Source: Climacium dendroides | Taxonomy: Eukaryota; Streptophyta; Bryopsida; Hypnales; Climaciaceae | Length of the DNA: 64,000 nucleotides | NCBI GenBank assembly: GCA_950106755.1 | Contig: OX467090.1 | Coordinates: 12,523,489-12,587,488 of the forward strand | Direction: 5' to 3' | In this document: positions 45,339 to 58,775 of the stretch, piece by piece | Position numbering within the stretch: the first letter of the stretch is position 1 | How the letters are laid out: each line of letters begins with the position of its first letter | Notes under the pieces: generated by a model | The model's database searches: none | Told to the model about the DNA's origin: nothing | Seen by the model: only the letters and a program-made list of their open reading frames with translations | Translations under genes and position numbers: made by a program

Positions 45339-45464
45339 TTTCTTAGCATTTGAACCTACAAGGCAAAAATTATTAATTTTTGAAGTTCTTATGGATTAAT
45401 TTTTTTTAAATACTTTTATTTTTATTTTATTATTGTACTGCAGCAACAACACAAAGACACACTA

Positions 45465-45790
45465 CACTAATGATGGTAAATAGTGTTGGCAACACTAATT
45501 ACGAAGCATAACACTAAATGTCAACACTTTTTTTAATGTTACCAACACTAAATTTCAACATAGACACTAATTGTCAACTACTAAATATAAATTTTTTACG
45601 AGTTTACATTTGGTGTTACATATTATTTCATTAAATTGCAAGGAGGAAGGGAGGGAGGAAGGGAGGCAAAGGCGGGGAAGACAATTTTAATGTTACCAAC
45701 TCTATATACAAACTACTTAGAATTTAGAGTGCATTGGTAAAAGATTAGGTAACACTATTAGTAACATAACACTAAATACCATCATTAGTG
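45465..45790 (-). mobile_element. MITE family M1, copy B (326 bp, inverse orientation)
   Basis: Ends are CACTAATGATGGTAAATAGT and its near complement, with TA on both sides (45463-45464 and 45791-45792). The sequence runs as the reverse complement of copy A. It has an internal GGGAGGAAGGGAGG stretch absent from A and C and is more diverged. Confidence 0.88.
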
Positions 45791-46098
45791 TAGTGAAAAT
45801 TGAACTCACTAAATCCCCCAACCGTATTCCCAAGGAATAACGTACTAGAGAATACATTCCCCAGGGCGCACTCTGCCCTGCAAGCGAGCTCATGGGTGAG
45901 CCCTAGCTCGTGAGCAGGGCAGAATGCACCCTGGGGGCACGTTCCCTAACTTTAAGAGCAGGTTCCCATACAAAATCAACAGCGTTCCCTCGGAATCGGC
46001 GCCTTCGGCAAATTCTATCCGCCCCTGCCCATTCTGCAAACTAACGAGACCCGAATCACTCAAACCTGATCTTAACTTAATAGGCCCCCGCCTCCCCG

Positions 46099-46337
46099 TC
46101 CTCAAGTCCCTGCCCTCAAGTCCCCACCCACCCTCAAGTCCCCGTCCTCAAGTCCCCGTCCTCAAGTCCCCGTCCTCAAGTCCCTGCCCTCAAGTCCCCA
46201 TCCACCTTCAAGTCCCCACCCACCCTCAAGTCCCCACCCACCCTCAAGTCCCCACCCACCCTCAAGTCCCCACCCACCCTCAAGTCCCCACCCACCCTCA
46301 AGTCCCCACCCACCCTCAAGTCCCCACCCACCCTCTG
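46099..46337. repeat. 14/18-bp C-rich minisatellite
   Basis: CCTCAAGTCCCCGT (14 bp) and CCTCAAGTCCCCACCCAC (18 bp) units alternate, then seven or more 18-bp units follow almost identically. The Pro/Thr/His/Gln/Val-repeat frames it creates on both strands are not genes. Confidence 0.95.
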
Positions 46338-46339
46338 AG

Positions 46340-49300
46340 TGAGGCTTTTGCTTTTTGGTATCCCGACCCTTGGATTTATTGGACGGGGATTAGCCCCTCC
46401 ACGTGACTTGTGACTCATCAGACTTGGGAGGATCATGCCAAGTCCCCCGGTCTCCAAGTCTCCCTTTGGCCGGCCCTCGCTGGTTCCTATCTCTTGCATG
46501 CGCCAACTGAAGTCCCCCCACCCCACCACTTTTGGATAAGTGCCACAGCACACGCTTTCGAAGCTTACTTGACTTAGAATACGGTCGAAACGAAACTCAA
46601 TAAATAAAGGAAAGTAAAAAATTGGACCTTACTTACCTTGCAGGGCAGGACCTTACTTATTCCCCAAGTACAAGACTCGGAAGCTTTTGACTTGTAGGAA
46701 ATACGAAAGCAGTCCCAGGGTAAAATGGATTATTCCTGTAAAAAAGAAGAGCCCAAGTAATGAAACTAGGATACAACGGATTAAAAATTTATTATTCTTA
46801 GAAAAAAAGAAAAAAAGAAAAAATTCTTTGAAATGTCATGATTTATTTGCATAGAATGTATAGAAACATTGTTAACGTTCACACTGGGGTCTCTTTGGCT
46901 CCTCCAAAATGAGGACCCCCATCAAGAAAGGACCCGTGACAACTGATGATGAAGAAACGATTTGACAACACAGTGATTCACTTTATGTACCAACCAACCA
47001 GTGACTCAATATTATAACAAAAGCCTCCCCCCAGAGTATATAGGGGAGAATTCTACCTCTACTACGGGAGAATTATACCTCTACTACGAGATAATTATAC
47101 CTCTACTTGGGGGAAGGCATCTTGGTTGGTAAACAATGTTATATATTTCTCCCCCTTTTTCATAACATTGTTAACCAAGCGTGGGAGGGTTTGTTTTGAT
47201 TCCATAGGAAGGGAAGCTCCCCAATGTATAAAGCTGTTGAAAAAATGGACGTGGAAGAGGGGATAGGCTAAGGGAAGGGACAACAGTGACAAACTCCTCC
47301 AAGCGCCAATCGCATGTGTTGAATTATAACTAAATTTCCCCCCATATCTAGGAGGAACTGTACCACCACTTGGGAGGTGGAGGATTGACTAATAAACAAT
47401 GTTATGCTATTATAAGTATATTATACATTTTATCTTGAAGATTTTTTGATGAATATTATAATTGGATGAACTGTAAATTCATCATCCCCACAAGAGATGA
47501 TGATGAAGCATTTATAGGGGATAAATGTGGGACTGATTTGGCATTTGAACCTCAACTTGGAAAAATACAATTTTTTTCATAAACACAACAGACATCAAAA
47601 TCTAAATTTTTTGGAGAAAAAAACGGTGTGCATTAAAAAACAACCCCCAAGGAAGAAAAACAAAACAATTAGTTTGGCTCCCTAGGTTGTCTCAACATGG
47701 GGGATAGGTTATGCAAGAGGTGCCATTCAAGCTTGTGAAGAGTGTGTGCATAGAACACATTGTGACATCAATTTTGAACTTTACTTCTAGTTGTCATTCA
47801 AACAACAAACAATGACAACAACTCATTTTTATGCAACCATAGATTACAATTTAATTCACTAAAGATTGTAGTCCATATAAATCAAAATCTTTGTACTATC
47901 AAGAATTGTCTTTTGACTATCTAAATGTCCAGTGATTATCAAGATGTATTGTAGTGAGTCTTTGAAGATATTTCATAATCTATACGTAGAATAATTGAAC
48001 TCCATTAACCCCTAAAGATTTTTGTTGTTTCCAGGCCCCAAACTACTTCAAGGTATTCAAACCCAAAGTAAGGCTAAAATCTTCATCTATATTTATTCAT
48101 TAACTAATCCAAGTATAGAATCTTTTGGTTAACTTATTAGAGTACAAATTCCTCAAATCTCAAAATAAAAACCTTACCAATTACAAGATTAAGTCAATTG
48201 AATTTGAAAAAAAAGAAAAGCATTTTGAACTCTTTCCATATGGTTAGATTATATCTTTCAAACTTTTTACACAAAAATGTGTAGATCCTACAACTTGTTA
48301 CTCTCTTGAAGAAATAACTTGGGAATACCTATAAAAACTTCCAAACAAAAAGTATTTCATATTCATGCTTGAAACAAATAGTAATTAGAAAGAAGCAAAG
48401 CATAATTTAAATTTGAAAAGATGTAGAAAAAGTTTGAAGAATTTCCATTGTATAGATTGCAAGATATTAGTGTTTAAAGTGACAAAAATCCTTTTTTTGC
48501 CTTGCCAAAAATTGGGCAGTTGTACTTCACAAGGCCACATTTGTATGAAAAAATGTCCAAAATGGTGGTGCGTTTTTAAATTCATTCTTCAAGGAAAGTT
48601 GGCTACATGATTGAAAAAATTTGGATCATTTGGAATTGTACAACATATAGGAAAAAACAATAAGTACAAAGAAATCAATAATGATTCAAAATACTAAATT
48701 GTTAAGAATTCATTCAAAAAACTACATATCATGCGATAATCTTTTAACTTTGTAGGCAAAAGTAACAAAAATTGTTGGACCGTAAAGCTACTCCTTGACC
48801 ACATATTGTATGAAAATTTCAAAGAAAATAAATAAAAATTTCATTTGTAGTGAGCTGCCCAAAATATCTATTATGCCAAAAAACCCGGTGTTGGGGGCTT
48901 CAGAGATTAAGCCATAGCTAAGGAAATTCAACCAATATAAATTTTTTAATTTAGTAAAAAAATAAACAATTATATTAAACTTGTCAATCACCACACAAAT
49001 AACATTCAAATCCTTTCCTACATAAATATAAAGGCTTGCATGTTTTGAAATTTGGCATGATTATTAAATGTCATGTTAAGATTCACCTTCAAAAACACAA
49101 TGCAAAAAGATTTCTTCCTAAAAAATTTATTGCGATGCACTTGAAATCTAGTTAAAAATTCCATACATTCCTTCACCACACATTGTGCAATCATTGGACA
49201 GTGATACAAATTTTTGTTCTCATCACAATTGAAGTGGTAATTGAATTGGTAGTTGAATTGGTAGTTGAATTGGGTGGTTATTATGCGGTAATTGGCAAAC

Positions 49301-52300
49301 GGTTGTTGTGCAATTCATGAATGTGTGTGGTAAATGGCTAGTTTACTCTACATGAAAAAACTTTTAGAATTGTGATCTTTAAAATGAAAAAAAAAAAAAA
49401 AAAAAATTCTTTTCTCGGGTCATAAACTAAATTCTACCACAAAGTCATTTCTAAAATGTATAAAGAATGTATTTTGTGTCAAATGGGTTGAAAGTAAAGA
49501 ATATATCATTAGACACTATTTTTTTAACTTATGACTATATAGAATTACTTATTGTATAATTTTCATTCAATTGCAAAGATCAATAGAACTATATATCATA
49601 CTTGTGAAACCATAATTACATTGATCTTGCATGTGAATAATTTGAGAATCAATTAAATACTTAATAATCAATGCTAAATTAGAATATTCATATGAATTTA
49701 AAAATATTATTTTATTAGGTCTCATATATTTATTTTTAAAATTAATAAAAAAAATTCTACATATCTAAATGATAGTCTAGATTGATAGTCTCATAATTTT
49801 AGGTTATTGCACCAGAATATTATTTAAAAAATTAAACTTTTATAAATCTTCAATATAAAGTCTTAATATATAAATTTGACAACAATGTCCTTCTAGATAA
49901 TGTTCATGAGATTATAAGCTTTGACCTTGAATAAAAAGTAAAAACATTAATCATCTTCAAAATATCCTATTATAGTATATATATAGTGGGAGGTCCGAGA
50001 GGGGAGGGCTCGCGTTGCATTTTAAGCATGCGGGCAGTTGTCCAATTTTTTTGAAAAGATTCTTTTGTTGCCCACTGATCGGTTAGAAATATTCAGTTAT
50101 AGGCACTATAACTAATGCTAGGGAGTGTAACCAATGCTTGACACTGTAACAAATGCATAATGGCATATAATGGAAGTTGGATAAGGAAAATGAATCAATG
50201 CAAATAATAGTTTTTGATTATTCTGCAACAATGCATGAATATTTTAACCAATGCTAAATTTATTATGAAACTTGTACAATGCTGAACTGAACTTCAAATT
50301 CTTTTTACACCTTCCAGAAGGTAATTTTAGTGGCATCCCTAGACTACAAATAGGAAATCAATCTATTTCTTCTAACTTAGGATCTCAATCATCTACAAAT
50401 GATTTTTTCTTGCATTTTTTAAGAGGAAGGTGAGATGGATGAAAACAAAGAGTATGGATATTAGTCCGTGAGTATGCCATAGACATAAGCCTAGTATGAT
50501 CTTTGAACCTAATTGTAGGTATGTATTTATAACCATTTGAAAGTGTTTATAACATATATACATATAACATTGGTACACCATAACATGGAAAGAGTTTATA
50601 ATGTAAGTACCTATAACATAGGCACCTATAACTATGGAAGGTATCTATAGTATAGACTTCCAGGCTCATGGGCTCACAAAATATAGGCTTACAACAACGA
50701 TTAGGGGGTAAAGACTGAAAGGCCTACTTTTTGAACCTCTTCGAATCAACTTTTATGTAGAGTCAAGGTTAAGGTGAAGCCCACTGATGAACCAATAGTA
50801 CAATGGGAACTCTATTAAAACCAAATTCGCCAATTCTACAGTTGATTGATAGGTTTCAGACACTGGCCCCACCACTCTACATGGAAGCTAGCTCTTAAAG
50901 GTAACTACACCTAAAATCACACAAATAAATTGAATTCAACATGATTTTCCATTATTATATTGAAAAAACTTTTATGAAGGTCTTGTTGGTAGTTAGAAAA
51001 GGGATTATCTAGATTCTCTTCAAATGCATTTTTTGGACACTACACATGAATATCAAACTACAAATTTTCAAAGTACTCAAACTATTATTTTTAGAGATAA
51101 TCAACTATAGACTCTTATGAATAGTAGAAGTACATTTTCAGCAAGAATCTAGATAGTGCAACCACCTCTTTTAGAAAGCAGTTGGAAATAAATGTAGATA
51201 CTTTAAGCTTATTACTCCTTTAGTCCCAAAATAAATTCAGTGGTTTGTGGAGATGACTAGATTAATGCAAGAGCATATCCTACTTTTAGAAGATTATATA
51301 ATTTTATGTAGCTTCTAGTCAACCCCTCTAGATGTGAAAGAATGGAAGTCAATAATAAAGCAACACATGTTGAAAACCTACAACAAAATTGACAAATTTC
51401 TTCCCTTTTTGGAATTGTTCTAGTGCTATTAATTTGGATCATTTTTTAAGCAATGTTGGTGCAATGAAGTCTAATGATGTCCTCTATATTCAATTTTGAA
51501 GATGTCTATTGATTCAACTCTAGAAATTTTTTGACAATAGACTTTTTTTTATAGTAGTAGTTGTTGTATAATTACAATGTGGATGAATTCATCACCTTTG
51601 GTTGGTTAGAGGTTGAATTTCAATTCCCGTTGTAAGGATCAAGTTGGTATATAGTCTTCAGAGCATGGTATCTTTGGATTCTTTTGTTCCAAGGTGTTCA
51701 AACTAGCTTCAATTGTTATCAATCAAATTGTGGAGACGACAGAGCCCATTTCTCGCACCATCAATATTTCATTTGGAACAAGTATATTTTGGAACCCCAG
51801 ACTTATTTCCAGACAAAGGGATGACCTTGCAAGCATTGTAGATTTTTGACAAGAACAAAGTGGTGCATCAATGTCGGATTGAGTCAATCAAGGTAGGAGG
51901 TCCGTAAGTCGCCCATTGAAACTAAATTTTATGGAAGTTGGAAGCTTCTTGAAATATTTTTGAATAAATTTTTCTTTGAAATACAAGTGGAATCGGCATC
52001 CAAGGTAGCAACACCCATACTCATTGCCTTTAATAAAAACCTGGGAAGTGAACAGATGTGATTACAAGGATGTACCACATCTGAATATCAACCCCTACTA
52101 ATAGTATTACGCACATTTACAGCCGTCTCTTTAAAAATTCACAACGTACTCTCACATTATCCAAACAATACATTTGAAAATACACAAGAATTATATCTCT
52201 TTGTTCTCTTCGTAGTAGGTAGGGTTCAATAATTTATTGGATGCGTATTATTAATACACATCATGTCCCAAACCCTTAAAATTAACAGTTATAGGTGCTA

Positions 52301-52864
52301 CTACCTCAACCCCAGTCGTTTCATATATTTTTTTTGGGAGCACAGAAAATATCTGCCTTAGCAATTTGGGCACCATGTATCTAGACATGGTAACTTCTTA
52401 CTGACTCTGTCATGTACGCCTGTTCAAGATTTCGGGGTCGACATGTCGGGATTACGTACATATACCGGTGATTGGGAGAGTACCTCACTTGGGAGAGCAA
52501 GAGATGGGTTCAGGGCTGCCTGCCAGATGGCAAGCTGTCAGTCCTCCACCCCTCGAGTACACGTGGCACCCTCCAGCTGGCTCTTCCCCCCTTCCGTTTG
52601 AAAGATATCCGAAACATGGGAATCTCCGTCTACGGATAATATCGACTCCCATCAATCACATGTTGACAAGTGGCATGTTTTTTTTATAAGAATTCTATGT
52701 AGATTATTATGTCCACTTTCACTTGGTAAGTAAATATTATTCTAGTGTAATATATAAGGTAGATCCAACCACATGAATATGTTTTAGAACTTTTGAAAAA
52801 AAAAAATTTAAAAAAAAAATTGGATTCTTCATTAGATTCTTCTTCCGAGTTATATTTTTATATT
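46340..52864. other. Gene-free sequence with sparse repeats
   Basis: No gene recognised on either strand. It contains a 22-bp tandem repeat at 47044-47109 (GGGAGAATTATACCTCTACT type, 3 copies), part of dispersed repeat R2 near 48230-48560, and a 20-A run ending at 49406. Confidence 0.55.
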
Positions 52865-53315
52865 AGGGGTAGTCACACCCTTCTCCATTCCGGGTCCAAA
52901 TAACGAAGAAGTTTCATTGTGGTTGTTTCTAGTTGGGCGTTCCGCGTCTTTTGGAGCAACCATTCCCTGTTCATTTGCAAGTCTTGTTCTTCACTTCTGA
53001 CCCTGAAGAATTCGGTGTCCGGAAGTTTTTCCCGGTTATTTTTTTGCCATCTTCCAACTTCGAAAATTCACCCTCCCGCGCAAATTTCATCGTCATTTCT
53101 CACTGTCCCATCATCGTGGCTCCTCGAGCGACCATCGCATAGCGCAAGCATGTAACTCATTCTCTCGTTTTTCGTTCTCGATCCTTTGCACGTCAGAAAA
53201 CGGGGGGGTCACACCTTCTTCATGTGCAACACCGGCCCATTGGCTCCGTCTTTCTCTCACCAACTTCACATTCCTGAAGAATTTTTTTGGTCTTCTGAGA
53301 AGGTGTGACTACCCC
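52865..53315. mobile_element. TIR-bounded GC-rich element, possible captured gene fragment
   Basis: AGGGGTAGTCACACC at the left and GGTGTGACTACCCCT at the right are exact 15-bp inverted ends, and TTCTC extends the match further in. ATT flanks both sides and may be a 3-bp target duplication. Unlike the other elements, the inside is about 50% GC with two overlapping frames (52919-53155 and 52933-53142). The shorter one includes VHLQVLFFTSDPEEFGVRKF, which I do not recognise. Confidence 0.65.
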
Positions 53316-53364
53316 TATTATATCTTTCCAATTTTGAAAATTGGTTGTGCCTTGTAGTTTTTAA

Positions 53365-53479
53365 TGGTATGTTCTCAACGTTGTTATTGACGGTCTTAGG
53401 AATGAGAATAGTTAGACCTACTTTTGGACCTGATTCACATAGCAAACATCACCCTTGACATCAAGTGTGAACATATCCT
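53365..53479. mobile_element. Small MITE M2, copy b
   Basis: Shares GGTATGTT..GTTGTTATTGACGGTCTTAGGAA and CATCAAGTGTGAACATATCC with 40050-40179. Its left end lacks about 20 bp present in copy a. Confidence 0.55.
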
Positions 53480-54996
53480 AACTATGGTATACAATTAGTT
53501 AGGGTTAACGTGATAAGAATAAGGATGGAAAGAGTTTGGTTGCTTTTAAGACATTGTAATATATTAGCAATTGGCAATTAATTCCCCCTTAATTGGGTAC
53601 TTATTAATCAAATACAAAATAGAGGGTCTTTTTTTACATGCACCCTTAGAATGACTTTGGGGGGATAAGTGAGGGGGTCCATTCACCCCAATTCTCACTA
53701 GGCTCCTACAAAGTTCTCCACTTTTCCATAGGCTCACTGTAATTTTATATGATTCATATGTCCTTTAAAGCACTACTATGCCCTTCCCCTTAGAAAGCAC
53801 AAGAACCATAGCTATAGATATTTGTTTTGTAGTTGTATTTGCACGCCTTGGGTTGAGAGTTCAAGCCCTTTAGGTTTGCAATTTTTGAATGCAAGAACTA
53901 GATGTCGAAGGTTTGATTGGAGGAGAGGGAAGAGCTTGGAGTTCAATGGAGAGCATGTGAACCTCTAGGTTTAGGAGGTCTAGTTCTCTAATGACAATTG
54001 GCCCTAAACACGCTCAAGCTCTAAAACCGCCCACCTCCTAAAATGTACAGTATTTGTACACGTTGCTTTCTCATAGCCTTCAGCAACGTACATACAATGT
54101 ACAATCGAGGAGGTGGGCAATTTTAGAGCCCCGTGCCATTTCAACTTCAAAATTTCATAATTAACTCAACAAAGCTCCAAAAAATACAAAACAACATGGG
54201 TTAGATGCCAATTCCATTTGTCTTTCAAGGAAATTTTACTAAAAAAAACATTTTATGAACCTTAACCTCCTCCTCACCCCCCCCAAAAAAAATATTCAGT
54301 TTCAGCCCTTCAATGGGTGATTTTATGGACCTCCTTACCGGGGTTCAGCTTTCAAAACCGCCACCCTAAACTTATAATAGTATGTTGTAAAACGAACCAT
54401 CTCCTTCAAATGGACCGTAGCTTCAAGGATAAAATGTAGCCGAGGTGATCCTTGAATGTACCACTGTAGTAATTGAATGCATCTAGGAAATATTCGTTTT
54501 TCTACTACAAGAGCCAACCCTAGTCTTCGAATCTACACATCTCTTTACAATTTGCAAGTGGACGGATTTTGGAAGACCCACGATCACAAATAGGTTCTTA
54601 TGTCTAAAATTTTTAAAAATAATTCAAAAATGTTCATTAAAAAAAAATTAAAAAAACCCCACTTGCGGTACGTTCCATGTCTACAATATTTTCCTTTCTC
54701 TTAAAAAAATGACATAAAAATACTTTTTGTCCAACGGAAACCTATGAACAAGGGGGCCCCTTGAATGGTCACTTTTACCGCACCTTACCTTATAAAACAG
54801 TGGCAAGGGAATTTCCGCCCGGCCTTTTTCCGTCCCTGACGAGGCGCCATATGTAAGTCAGCCACGAACTTACTAGACTGTCTGAGGCCGAAGCTCCATC
54901 CAAAAAGCAGGATGTCAGCGAGTGACAGAAAAGATCTCATCCATAAAACATTCATCCATCCATTGTTCCATACATCCATCCATTGTTCCATTCATC
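53480..54996. other. Intergenic, no gene seen
   Basis: AT-rich with a GCAACGTACATACAATGTAC near-palindrome around 54060-54110. No protein family is recognised. Confidence 0.5.
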
Positions 54997-55222
54997 GGGA
55001 AAAAGCCCCCTATTGTTGCAGTATTGTTTCAATGGGTTAACAATATAGTACTGAAAGTATATTGTTGCAATACTACAAATAATATTGTTTCAATAAATCT
55101 GTAGTACACCTATTGAAAATATATTGTTCTAATACTTTTTCCAGTACTGCAACAATATGCTTTCAGTACTATACTATTAACCCATTGAAACAATATTGCA
55201 GCAGTACTAAAGCAATGGGGGG
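54997..55222. mobile_element. Foldback family M4, copy 1
   Basis: Starts GGGAAAAAGCCCCCTATTGT and folds back on itself through GTTTCAATGGGTTAACAATA against its complement. TATTGTT motifs recur throughout. The right end GCAATGGGGGG stops before the CTTTTTCCC seen in copy 2. Confidence 0.75.
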
Positions 55223-55354
55223 ATGTCCATCCATCGTTCGTTTCTCTATGGATGTCCATCCATCGTTCCACGAACTTACTAGTCTGTTTGAGGCCGAAGC
55301 TCCATCCAAAAAGCGGGATGTCAGCTAGTGACAGAAAACAACTCATCCATAAAA

Positions 55355-55424
55355 CATTCATCCATCCATCATTCCATCCATCCCATCCATATTTCTATCC
55401 ATCCATCCATCGTTCCATCCATCA
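55355..55424. repeat. CATC-type microsatellite
   Basis: Imperfect (CATC)n with interspersed GTTC. Similar tracts lie at about 54950-54995, 55240-55266 and 55620-55700, flanking the M4 copies. Confidence 0.9.
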
Positions 55425-55426
55425 TC

Positions 55427-55617
55427 GGGAAAAAGCCCCATTGTTGCAACATTGTTTCAATAGGTTAACAATATAGTACTGAAAGTATATTGTTGCAATA
55501 ATGCAAACAATATTGTTTCAATAAATATGCAATGCACCTATTGAAAATATATTGTTGTAATACTTTGAAAATATATTGTTGTAATGCAGTACTAAAGCAA
55601 TGGGGGGGCTTTTTCCC
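55427..55617. mobile_element. Foldback family M4, copy 2
   Basis: GGGAAAAAGCCCC at the left and GGGGCTTTTTCCC at the right are exact inverted ends. The interior matches copy 1 at its left half and has a small internal duplication of GAAAATATATTGTTGTAAT. Confidence 0.85.
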
Positions 55618-56655
55618 GATCAAATGTCCATCCATCGTTCCATCCATCCATCGTTTCATCCATCGTTTCATCCATCCATCCACCATTTATTCATCCATCC
55701 CCCAGCTAGTTCCATTCTCCACCACAGATCCGGTTTTCCGGATGATATTTTCCGTCCGTCCACGTCGAGGGATGATATTTTTTTCCTTCCCTCCCTGCCT
55801 GCCAGCCAGGCCGCCAGGTCCCCCTGCCGCTCCTGGTTGCATGGCGTAGGAGTCTTCCACGTGGAAGCCAGGCGAAGCCCTCGTCCCCATGCACTCCATG
55901 CGAACCACTTGCCTGCCCCACTTGCCTGCTCACACAAACCAACCAACGACTCGCCAGGGAGCACCCCCTTTAGTGCCCCCATGCAAGGGTAAACCATGCA
56001 AGGGTAAATGTGAAAAAATGCAAAGTAAGTAAAATGAGGGCCACCTCTTTTGTGCCGCCATCAGTTTTGTAAGTTATTTCTTTCCATATCACAACTGACT
56101 GTGGGCCTCTGATTGCAAATAGGAATTCCAAGTGTCCAAATTGTGTGATGGGTGGGCTGGTAAAATAAAATAAAAAATAATTCCAGTGTTTTTTTTCCAA
56201 GGGGTAAAAACACGGGGCGGTCAATCCTAACCCAAAAGGACCAAACCAACCAACGGCACAAATGGACGGCAAGGAATGAAAAGGGAAGAGTAAGGGAATA
56301 GTCAGGGAATAGTAAGGGAATAGTAAGGGAATAGTAAGGGAATAGTAAAGGTAATATAATAAGGGAGTTACTCTTATTATAATATTTTACTCCCTGGCTG
56401 GCTGGGTGGCTGGCTGGGTGGGTCCCCTGGGTGGGTGGGTCCCCCCCTCCTCCCCCAGTTTGGGGCCACGAGCCGTAAATATCAACCCCCGCCCTTTTTG
56501 TAAGGGGGGAGGGGCAGATTTTTGGTGGGTTTTTTTTTTTCATTTTTTATGAAGTGCCCCTATAGTGGCAATATTAAATGTACTAATAGTGGTGCTCCAA
56601 ATTTCAACATTCATCCACATAATGAATAATATAAAAGCATGACATCGGCATTCAT

Positions 56656-57220
56656 TGGGAAAGTACCCTCAATTGCAAACAGTACACTAACGATGATAAA
56701 TAGTGTTATGTTGTGATTAGTGTTACCTGGATTTTTACCCTGGTCACTCTATAAACTTCAATTCGTTGGCATTTAGTGTTGTGTTCACTTTTCTGAGCAG
56801 TAACTTTTTTGAGCATGTCATAGGTTTCTTGGGTTCATACGTTTTTCTTTGCATTTTGATGAAATAGTTAGGTAATACTAAATGTAAATTTGTAAAAAAT
56901 TTATACCCAATAGTTGACAAATAGTGTCTATGTTGACATTTGCTGTTGGTGACATTAACCGGATTGTTGACAATTAGTGTTATGCTTCGTGATTAGTGTT
57001 GCCAACACTATTTATCATCATTAGTGTAGTGTTTCAATGCTTTCGGAGTAGAGTATTAAAAATTCATAGTTGCAATACTCCAATAGTATACTTTCAATGG
57101 ATAGAGTACACCTGCCCCCCCATTGAAATTGTATTGTTGTAGTACTGCAACAGTATGTTTTTAATATTGTATTGTGAAAGCATTAAAACAATATTGTTTG
57201 CAATGGGGGGTACTTTTCCA
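56656..57220. mobile_element. Foldback family M4, copy 3, split by MITE M1 copy C
   Basis: TGGGAAAGTACCCTCAATTGC at the left and its imperfect complement at 57200-57220 are the ends. Removing 56685-57026 plus one TA leaves about 221 bp, close to the 226 bp of copy 1. The rejoined sequence CAGTAGTGTTTCAATG aligns with CAGTATTGTTTCAATG in copy 1. Confidence 0.85.
56685..57026 (+). mobile_element. MITE family M1, copy C (342 bp), nested in M4
   Basis: Ends are CACTAACGATGATAAATAGT and its complement, flanked by TA at 56683-56684 and 57027-57028. About 95% identical to copy A by eye, in the same orientation. It is the youngest event visible at this site because it interrupts another element. Confidence 0.93.
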
Positions 57221-57228
57221 ATATATCA

Positions 57229-58773
57229 CATTTCTACAATTTGGCAATTTCATCCAAGTTTGTTTTTTTAAATTTAAAGTTTTCTGGCGATTTACAAGTT
57301 TTTTTTTATAAGGGTTAACCCTATAGGACTAGAGGTTATTTTTTCTATGGAAAAGCATTCAAAAACATCATTTTTGCAAAATCATCATCATTATCTCAAA
57401 ATATTTAGTATTTGTTAGGTTCCTTGAAAATTCACTATTTCAAGAAAATGTTGATGTTCTTATTACTAAATCTTAGGCCTTTTTCACAAATCAATTGAAA
57501 TAGTAATTTTGACCAATCATAGAAATTTTCAAATGATGAAGATAAAAATTATATTTTTGATAAAATTCTGAATTTCAATCTTCAAAATTAAATCTATAAA
57601 TAATTTTAAAAATTTTAACTACAAGGATGCATTCTACTAATTGATTTTGAACATTATCTCCTTTAATGCAAACTTTTAAAAAATGGTGGAATTCATTTTG
57701 ATGATACATTTATGATTGTGTCTAAAATCCTTGAATTTTTAGGGGTTAAAAAATTATTATATAATATGTACTTCTTTTCTTGACATGGGCCACATACTTA
57801 GGTATCTTATAAAAAATTGAACTTCATCATAAGTTTTGAAGTCTTCTCCTAATTTAATTTTCAATATATATAGAGAGGACGTAGATTGTTATTACAACGT
57901 TATAACCATTGGAATAGGAATTTTCCAATTTGATAACTAAATTGAAACACAAGTATGAAATATTTTTGTTGATTTTTTATATGTATTCCCAACTTATTTT
58001 TCAACATATTATAGAGAGTTGGATGGCATAGGATTTATATGTTTTTTGAGTAAAAAAATTGCAATATATAAACCTAACCTTTTGGAAAAAATTGGAATAC
58101 TCCTTTTTGAAATTCAAGCATTATAATCTTGCAATTGATGGGGTTTCTTACCTTGAAATTTGTAGAAAACATAATTGAATAAATTAAGTAAAAAATCCTC
58201 TAGTTGGATTTGTTTAGAAAAATATAGATGAAGATTTTAGCCTTACTTTAAGTACATGTATTTTGAAACAATTTTTGGCTTCAAAACACTATAGTCCTTC
58301 AAGTGTTAAATCCCTTATATTTTCAAGTCACCATGGGACAAGTCAACTACTTTCTAGTCAAAATTGACACTTTTTCTTTGGTAGCCAAAGATTTAGAATG
58401 AATTTGGATATGGACAAAAGGAGATGGGTGAGCAAAATCGGAAAACAAATGCATTGGGACAAGAATTAGGACAATTTGTGCTAGTATGCAATTTTTGGGT
58501 GAAGAAATAAACAAAATACTGCTTGAAAGTACGGAAAGCAATGCAAAAGTTGTCATGCATTTACTATGGAGCCTCAAGCATCTACACCAATTTCATTGGT
58601 ATAGTCGAATATCTAAAATGTATCATGGTTTGATATTTTTTTTTAATGTTTAGCCTAAGACAAAAAAAACATTTTGTTTGCCTCCATAATCAACCCAATG
58701 TTGTAATGGATTGTGGTCAAGAAAAACTTGAAGCCACTACAATATAGACCATAAAAATTTAAAGTTTTACAAC
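57229..58773. other. AT-rich gene-free sequence
   Basis: No recognisable gene. Contains AACCCTATAGGACT near 57315, in the style of the R1 boundary motif. Confidence 0.5.
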
Positions 58774-58775
58774 TA

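Noticed and set aside
45924..46553. Long open frames on both strands with Pro-Thr-His-Gln-Val or Gly-Gly-Asp-Leu-Arg-Val repeats
   Set aside because: They are translations of an 18-bp minisatellite, open on both strands for that reason, with no flanking domain.
55532..55997. Open frames rich in Ile-His-Pro-Ser
   Set aside because: Produced by the CATC microsatellite.
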